A DNA stretch of 64,000 nucleotides from Neopestalotiopsis rosae. Taxonomy: Eukaryota; Ascomycota; Sordariomycetes; Amphisphaeriales; Sporocadaceae. Within the stretch, counting starts at the first letter, position 1. Every line of letters begins with the position of its first letter. The stretch spans positions 1,612,001 through 1,676,000 of the forward strand of contig JALGAS010000002.1 of assembly GCA_023078685.1 (NCBI GenBank). Reading direction: 5' to 3'. The notes under the pieces were generated by a model that did not search any database, had not been told where the DNA came from, and worked only from the letters and a program-made list of their open reading frames with translations. Made by a program: the position numbers and the translations under genes. This document shows, piece after piece, positions 58,756-64,000 of this stretch.

Positions 58756-61447
58756 TCAGGCGTATAATGTTCCCGTTTGCGGAGCTTGAACGTTGTGCTC
58801 TTCTGTACCAAAACCCAAGTGCATGACGGGCTCGTCGTCGTCGGCCTTCACTTTTGTAGCAAGATCCGGAGGCAGTGACATGGCTCCCCAGCGTACTTTG
58901 CCTCTTGTCACTTCTACAAGATACTGCTCCTCCTCGTCAACGCCCTGGTATGAGGAAATGCTTTGAACATGTAAGGTGTCTTCTTTCACCCCAAACGACA
59001 TTAGTATGGCACTCTTCTGTGAAATCAGACGGGGATAGCCACCTACTGGAATCCTTCGACATGTTTGGGACATGACAGGCAGCTGATATAACAAGACTGT
59101 TTGTCCCTCCAACCACCATATCGTTTTTCAGCTTACGGGATCTGAAGAACAGTGGAGAAAGGACGAAGATAACGCCAAGGCCGAAGAGGATGACGGTGCT
59201 CAGCGGCGAAATGCTGATCGTTATCATCGCGTCCCAGGCAACGCCCATGTCTTTGGCCAAGTCGGGCCTCTTCTCCACGTCCATATAGCTGGCGACTGCC
59301 TCAATGGTGAGCAAAGTATGATATTAGATATCTGGAAACAAATGTACTTACTTCCCTCAACAACGAGTAGAAATATTGTATTAGAAACAATCCAGTGGAG
59401 CAAGATACTTATAACAACCAATGGAACACTATATTTGTACGGTAGCTGAAGCCTGTAGGTAGTGGTCTGCTCGCCAGCGGGATACGACACTCGCAAAGGC
59501 CTGTATTTGCGCGCGTACGAATTCCATTCTTGTTCAACTTGGAGTTGTGTATAAAGCGTGTTGACCGTAAGATATACGAAGGACAGCAGTACCTGAGGTA
59601 TATTGACAATAATTAAGGTCGACAGGTAACCTAATTGTGCTGAACCAAATTGCACGGTTTGGGGATCTTCAGATTTACCAAAGGTCTTATAACTGCAACG
59701 TGTTAGTGACGTTTTGAACCGCCAAAATATGTTTTGGTCAATTTGGAACTGTTCTGTCTTGGAGGATTGCTTACTCTCCTCCGCTCAGGCCGGCAAAGAT
59801 CGTTCCTACAACGAGAGCGGCCAATATGAGAAAAATGGGATAGTATGCTTGAACCCATATCCCGCGGTAAACAGCGGAATACACTCGCCGAGTTTCAGCG
59901 ACCCAACGGCGCGGTCGTAGGGATAATGTGAGCTCCGGAAATTTGACAGTAGAATAAACCTTTCTTGGATTGGTCTCGAGACCTTGCGCTGCAGGGAGGG
60001 CCAGAGATCCCAAGCCATTCGTTATAGGATCGGGGTTCGAGATGAAAGATTCAATTGCATCCCCAGGCGTCACCAGCGAGATGTCCTTCAGCGTGAATAA
60101 CAAGAGTGAACACGTGGCAATCTTGAATAGAACGCAGATGATCACGATCAAGAATAGGGTGTTGGATGCCCTGACCTGACACACTACCGGTTCCGCCAAG
60201 CAATGGTCGATTTGCAGACTTCGCGATCCCAAGTGTGCCTTGTAGCCCTGTAATAGCTCTTCGACTGTAGTGTTTCCTCCTAGCCCATCCTCAGTGAATG
60301 ATATTGGAACGACGTCATTTACTTTTGCTTGATAGGGGGGTTGGGATGTGTTCAGACCGAAGATCCGACCACACGAATGATCGTATGCTCTGAGCTCTTT
60401 TTTGAAATTTTCGTCTCCGTAGTAGTCGTCACTCCCGTTAACATAGTCAAAAGCACTATGATATTGAGGCACATCTCTCATGGCACAAGGTGTCCAAAAC
60501 CATAGTGAATTGACCACGTCGGCCGGTACTTTTGCATCCCAGTAGTCTGTCAGGTTCTCAGAGTCGATGTCAAAGACTTGATCTCGTCTCCACCCCTGTT
60601 CCTGAGATTGGCCAGATGAGACAACAATGACAACATTTTTGTACTCAGTTAGGAGTTCATAAGGTCGGAACACGTCCATGCATGCCTGCGGAGTGAGCCT
60701 AGTCCAATTGACACAGTGTTGTGCTGTCATTGTAATTTGTTGTCGTAGATCATTGCCATCAGCTTGGTACCAGTAGCCATATTTGATGGAATTTCCAAAT
60801 CCAAGAATAGGTTCATGTGTGCTGGGAAGACGGAAGTAATCCGAGCCGGATGTTGTATTGATAGCTTGTGCTGGAGAAGAGCTGCCACTGACTGCCAAGC
60901 TAGCTCCAGGGAGCCAGTAAGTTTGATTTTCGATGCCGTTTTGGACGAAATGTTCTGTTGCAATAGTGACGTTCCAGTCAAGACTCTGGTATGCAGTGTT
61001 GTATATGGCGCTGTTAAAGAACAGATGCAAGGGAATGCTACTGAGAAGCAAAAGAACCCAACCAATCTGCTTCGTTCGCGATAAAAAGGGTAGATTAGTG
61101 GGTGATTGGAGACCGATTTTTAATGATCGGAGGAACAAGTGAGCTTGATCGATTTCTTTCCTTGATGGAGATGTGACTATTTGCATAAAAAAGTTCGACG
61201 AGGCTAGGATTCCCGTTGAGACAATGTTGAGTCCTAGGTGGAGTATGGTGTTGATCAATGAGGCCTTGCCACATGAACCTTGAAATATTCTGGTTGAGTT
61301 GGTCGAGCTTAGATCTGGAGTCTCGCGCTTTGATATAGACACTGCGAAACACACAAGCAGGATAACCTCACACAGACAGGTGAATAGAACATTCAAAGTG
61401 CCTGTTTGACGCCAGCTTCGCCAACAGGGAGTACTTTGTCTCCACAT
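58756..61447 (-). CDS. Multi-pass membrane protein resembling the fungal DUF6536 family
   Basis: Exons complement(join(58756..58982, 59047..59295, 59352..59692, 59775..61447)), 829 aa. Order: an N-terminal CWRSWRQTG block directly before membrane helix 1 (TLNVLFTCLCEVILLVCFAV), a second helix pair near residues 60-85, a helix near 125-145 (IGWVLLLLSSIPLHLFF), then a large, N-glycosylation-rich region (many NxS/T) of about 240 residues. Further helices follow near 395-415, about 540, and at least four in the C-terminal third (IFVLSPLFFRS end). The Trp-Arg start and the late SLVISAACH motif fit what I recall of DUF6536 proteins, whose function is unknown. The start is the first ATG before the WR block (61447); ATG 61591 in the same frame is an alternative. 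Acceptor at 58982 has an AAGAAG tandem. Confidence 0.75.
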
Positions 61448-62024
61448 GATAATTGCTGAACAGTAGCAGCAGTGGAAAGAATCAAAGGGAATATGATTCC
61501 AGGGATTGAAAATAGTAACTTGCACACATGACCATATGTGTCGATGTATAACAGTTGACGATTGTGGGCAATGAGCCAGAATGGCATGCATGAAAAAGGG
61601 GATTGGCAGCCTTATTGAAAAATCCTTGGTCTTGTCTTCCCCAAGAGTCAGATCATCAATGTTACACAAGCGTCGTTGTCTGAGATTGACCTAACGAATC
61701 ATATTCGTAGACTCGGATCCGTAAGCCCACACCTGTAAGCTCATATTTGCGGGCCAATGAATCCGCCCAGGTGGTGCAGGAAACCTGGTACAAGTCTTGG
61801 CGTGCAGGATCACAATCAACCAAATCAACCTAAATCACTTGCAGGACTTTCTGGAGGCTCAGCTCGCTAAGTGGGCAATAATAGATCAAGCTGCGTCAAT
61901 TCCTTTTTTTTCCCCTCCAACGCTTTGTGTTTCTGCATTCAGGCACGCGTACATCCATGATGGAAACTCTGCCTCCAGATTGCTGTTGATCTGCCAGAAG
62001 TTCAAGTTTCTACCAACCCCGAAA
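61448..62024. other. Divergent intergenic region
   Basis: About 580 bp between two divergent membrane-protein genes. It may include extra N-terminal coding sequence of the DUF6536-like gene if ATG 61591 is used. No other feature. Confidence 0.5.
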
Positions 62025-63141
62025 ATGCCAGCTATTATTCCATCTGGACGGTGGAACGGTTGGAGAGCAAGATATGCTCGGCCGCAATCAACCCAAGATC
62101 TGGAACTACCGACGAGACGGTTTTCTGCGTCTCGAGATATTCAATCCCACTCAGATGAAGCCAGACTTGATATCTCTTCTGTACGCCTCGAGGACCCTGA
62201 GGTCCGCCCAAGAAGAGACGAGGCGACATCGACATCTAAAGGAACAAGCAAGAAGCCGGGCCTGTTTGCTCTTAAACGCTGGAGGAAATCCTTCCGATAT
62301 TTCCGCGTTGTGGCCTGGATATTCACGTGGATGAATTCCTTCTTTATCCCTTGGTCATATTTCTATCATGAAAATTATCATTATGACTCAGATGCTTGGG
62401 GTCGTTATGACAGCATTTGGTCTTGGAAGGTTAGTTGAACGCTCCATCCTAGCCTCCTGAATTTATTGCAGCCCACTTACCCTACTCTAGATTCTTTTTT
62501 CATCGCTATTTATTGCATGGGACATATGGCGAATCGTTCAATCGCTTTATGAACGTCCTCCAGGGTATCGCACCGAAATCATTTTAGTGATTGAGATATG
62601 CATCATGATAGCAAGCATCCTCAATGTAGCCAAAGACTTGTCATTCTTCATAGCCGAATCTGTTCCAGCTTACGTTGCCTTGATTGCGCTGCCCGCAACG
62701 TAGGTATCTCCATATGAACGTCTGACTCAATGGGAAAAGCTGAACGTTTCCAGGTTGCTTAGTATGTGTATTGTTGGTGGTCATGTCTGGCGATACCCAG
62801 CAAGGCGACGGGAGCGTATCCGATATGCCAAGATCAAACCACAATTAGCCTTCACCGCGTCGGGCATCCCAGTGGCCGTCTATCCCACACGGGGTATGTT
62901 TGGAGCTTCAGAGATGGACTTGCTCTCGGTGGACTCGCTGCAGGAGCACCCGGATTCGCGAGCCGACCAGCCCGAGCAACACCACAGCGGATTTCACGAC
63001 GACGCTGGGTACACGAATGAGTCTCAAGTTTCACTTCTAAGCGACCGAGCAACCACAAGCTTTGCCACACACGACGAAATAAGAACCGCTGTTCATCGTC
63101 CCATCCAGAATCCTCAATGGTCGGAAGAATACTCCCGGTGA
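62025..63141 (+). CDS. Four-helix fungal membrane protein of unknown function
   Basis: Exons join(62025..62429, 62491..62699, 62754..63141), 333 aa. The N-terminal 90 residues are polar and basic (Arg/Ser/Lys). Four hydrophobic segments follow: VVAWIFTWMNSFFIPWSYF, ILFSSLFIAWDIW, IILVIEICIMIASIL and VALIALPATLLSMCIVGG. The last 120 residues are cytosol-like, acidic and Ser/His-rich. The intron donors are GTTAGT and GTAGGT, with phases 0 and 2. I do not recognise the family. The start is the ATG at 62025; the frame upstream opens at a TTG. It is divergent from the DUF6536-like gene. Confidence 0.75.
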
Positions 63142-63792
63142 ACGAAATTATCAATCAGCGGCACTGTCTATTCTCATTTCTGACATCGGTCCACGATGTC
63201 CAGCCACGTCAGAGAGAAAGCATTATCGCAGGGATGACACAAACCTTCAAAGACCACAAGCTTCCACAAACACAGCCAGTCATTTCCCAAGATTCATCAT
63301 AGATGCTAGCAAACATATCACCTATATCCTTTAAAAGCCTAGTCTCTGTGAGAATGGATCCTCGGATGCACTGGCTGTATTGCTCCCGCATGACAAGTCA
63401 CTATATCACTTGACCCAGGCGAACAATGTATTCTTGGCCCTGCCCTGGACTAAATATACTGCTATGATCAGAGCTCTGATGTGACAGGCTGGCTAGGCGG
63501 AATGGTGTTGGGTATCGAATGCTTCCAGTAATCAAGTACGAGTCGAATGTAGCATCGTGGCTACCCAATCATGAATAGCAACCCCGTTGCAAGGTACGGA
63601 ACACAGGGATCTCACGTCAATCACTTTGACAAGGCAAAAAAGATGCCATTGCTATCAAACAGAAAATGACTATACATGCATGTACCGTATGCAAAGAACC
63701 ATAGCATGCCCAGTGATGCATACTTTTCCAAACGCCGTTCTTCATGACTCTGACATATATACTCCATCAGCCTCTGCACAGATGGCTACTTC
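63142..63792. other. Convergent intergenic region
   Basis: About 650 bp between the stops of the four-helix gene and the truncated reverse-strand gene. A 108-codon forward frame at 63587-63913 starts at a CTG-type codon or overlaps the reverse gene and is not supported. Confidence 0.5.
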
Positions 63793-64000
63793 TCATTGTT
63801 CCACGACGAGTTCTTCTAGAGACTGCATGGCCTTTCCGCCTGCACTTTCAAACTTGGTCACAATCATTTCACACTCAATCTTGAGCCGTTGTTCCGCCAG
63901 GTTTGCATTGTGATGAATCCATTCTTCAACAGTCATCTTTTGTTCGGGGCTGGTAAGCTGCATTCCCTTGAGCAGACTCGATCCTGGAACGGCGTTCTCC
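63793..64000 (-). CDS. 3' end of an unidentified gene cut by the window edge
   Basis: The reverse strand is open from the window edge to a TGA at 63793-63795, giving 68 residues with coding-like composition (motifs MTVEEWIHHNANLAEQ and ECEMIVTKFESAGGKA, ending LEELVVEQ). It is amphipathic and Glu/Lys-rich, like a helical C-terminal tail. No start codon is needed, as the gene continues beyond 64000. I do not recognise the protein; the upstream exons would decide. Confidence 0.6.
   Translation of the reverse strand, partial: ENAVPGSSLLKGMQLTSPEQKMTVEEWIHHNANLAEQRLKIECEMIVTKFESAGGKAMQSLEELVVEQ

Overview
The window looks like nuclear DNA of a filamentous ascomycete, most likely a Sordariomycete (possibly Hypocreales; this is inference from gene content). 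Genes are dense and carry short introns (52-87 bp, mostly GTAAGT/GTATGT-like donors). Two multidomain fatty acid synthase genes stand head to head. The one repeat-rich stretch has the dinucleotide signature of repeat-induced point mutation (RIP): CpA and TpG almost gone, TpA enriched, CpG kept.

Layout. 1-739: no supported gene. 740-10133: a 9.4-kb nested transposon island. The outer element has 88-bp terminal inverted repeats and a 9-bp target duplication, which fits a Mutator-like DNA transposon whose interior is RIP-saturated. A 5760-bp Ty1/copia retrotransposon (470-bp LTRs, 3235-8994) sits inside it. Its gag-pol is one continuous 1455-codon frame broken only by nonsense codons. 10540-23937 holds housekeeping genes: ferrochelatase (-), Ku70 (+), a Cys/His-rich unknown (-), a large Zn2Cys6 regulator (+) and guanine deaminase (-). 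23938-39189 is the fatty acid synthase locus: FAS1 (beta, -) and FAS2 (alpha, +) diverge from a 3.2-kb intergenic region.

40717-51398 is accessory: alpha/beta-hydrolase (-), an SDR-like protein without the catalytic Tyr-Lys pair (-), a small His-rich tail-anchored candidate (+), a metallo-beta-lactamase-fold protein (+), a nine-exon MFS exporter (-), and an old-yellow-enzyme gene that looks dead (one frameshift plus one nonsense codon). 52910-64000 encodes secreted, membrane and signalling proteins: a secreted M43-type metalloprotease (+), an Arf-like GTPase with a Cys at the catalytic Gln position (+), a single-pass Ser-rich membrane protein (-), a DUF6536-like multi-pass protein (-), a four-helix membrane protein (+), and the 3' end of a gene cut by the window edge (-).

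Genes working together: FAS1 and FAS2 encode the two chains of one alpha6beta6 cytosolic fatty acid synthase, and their shared upstream region could co-regulate them. The other genes show no clear pathway link. I found no tRNA, rRNA or CRISPR array. Exon boundaries were placed by hand from splice motifs and frame. Many open frames here begin at non-ATG codons, so starts were moved to the first plausible ATG.
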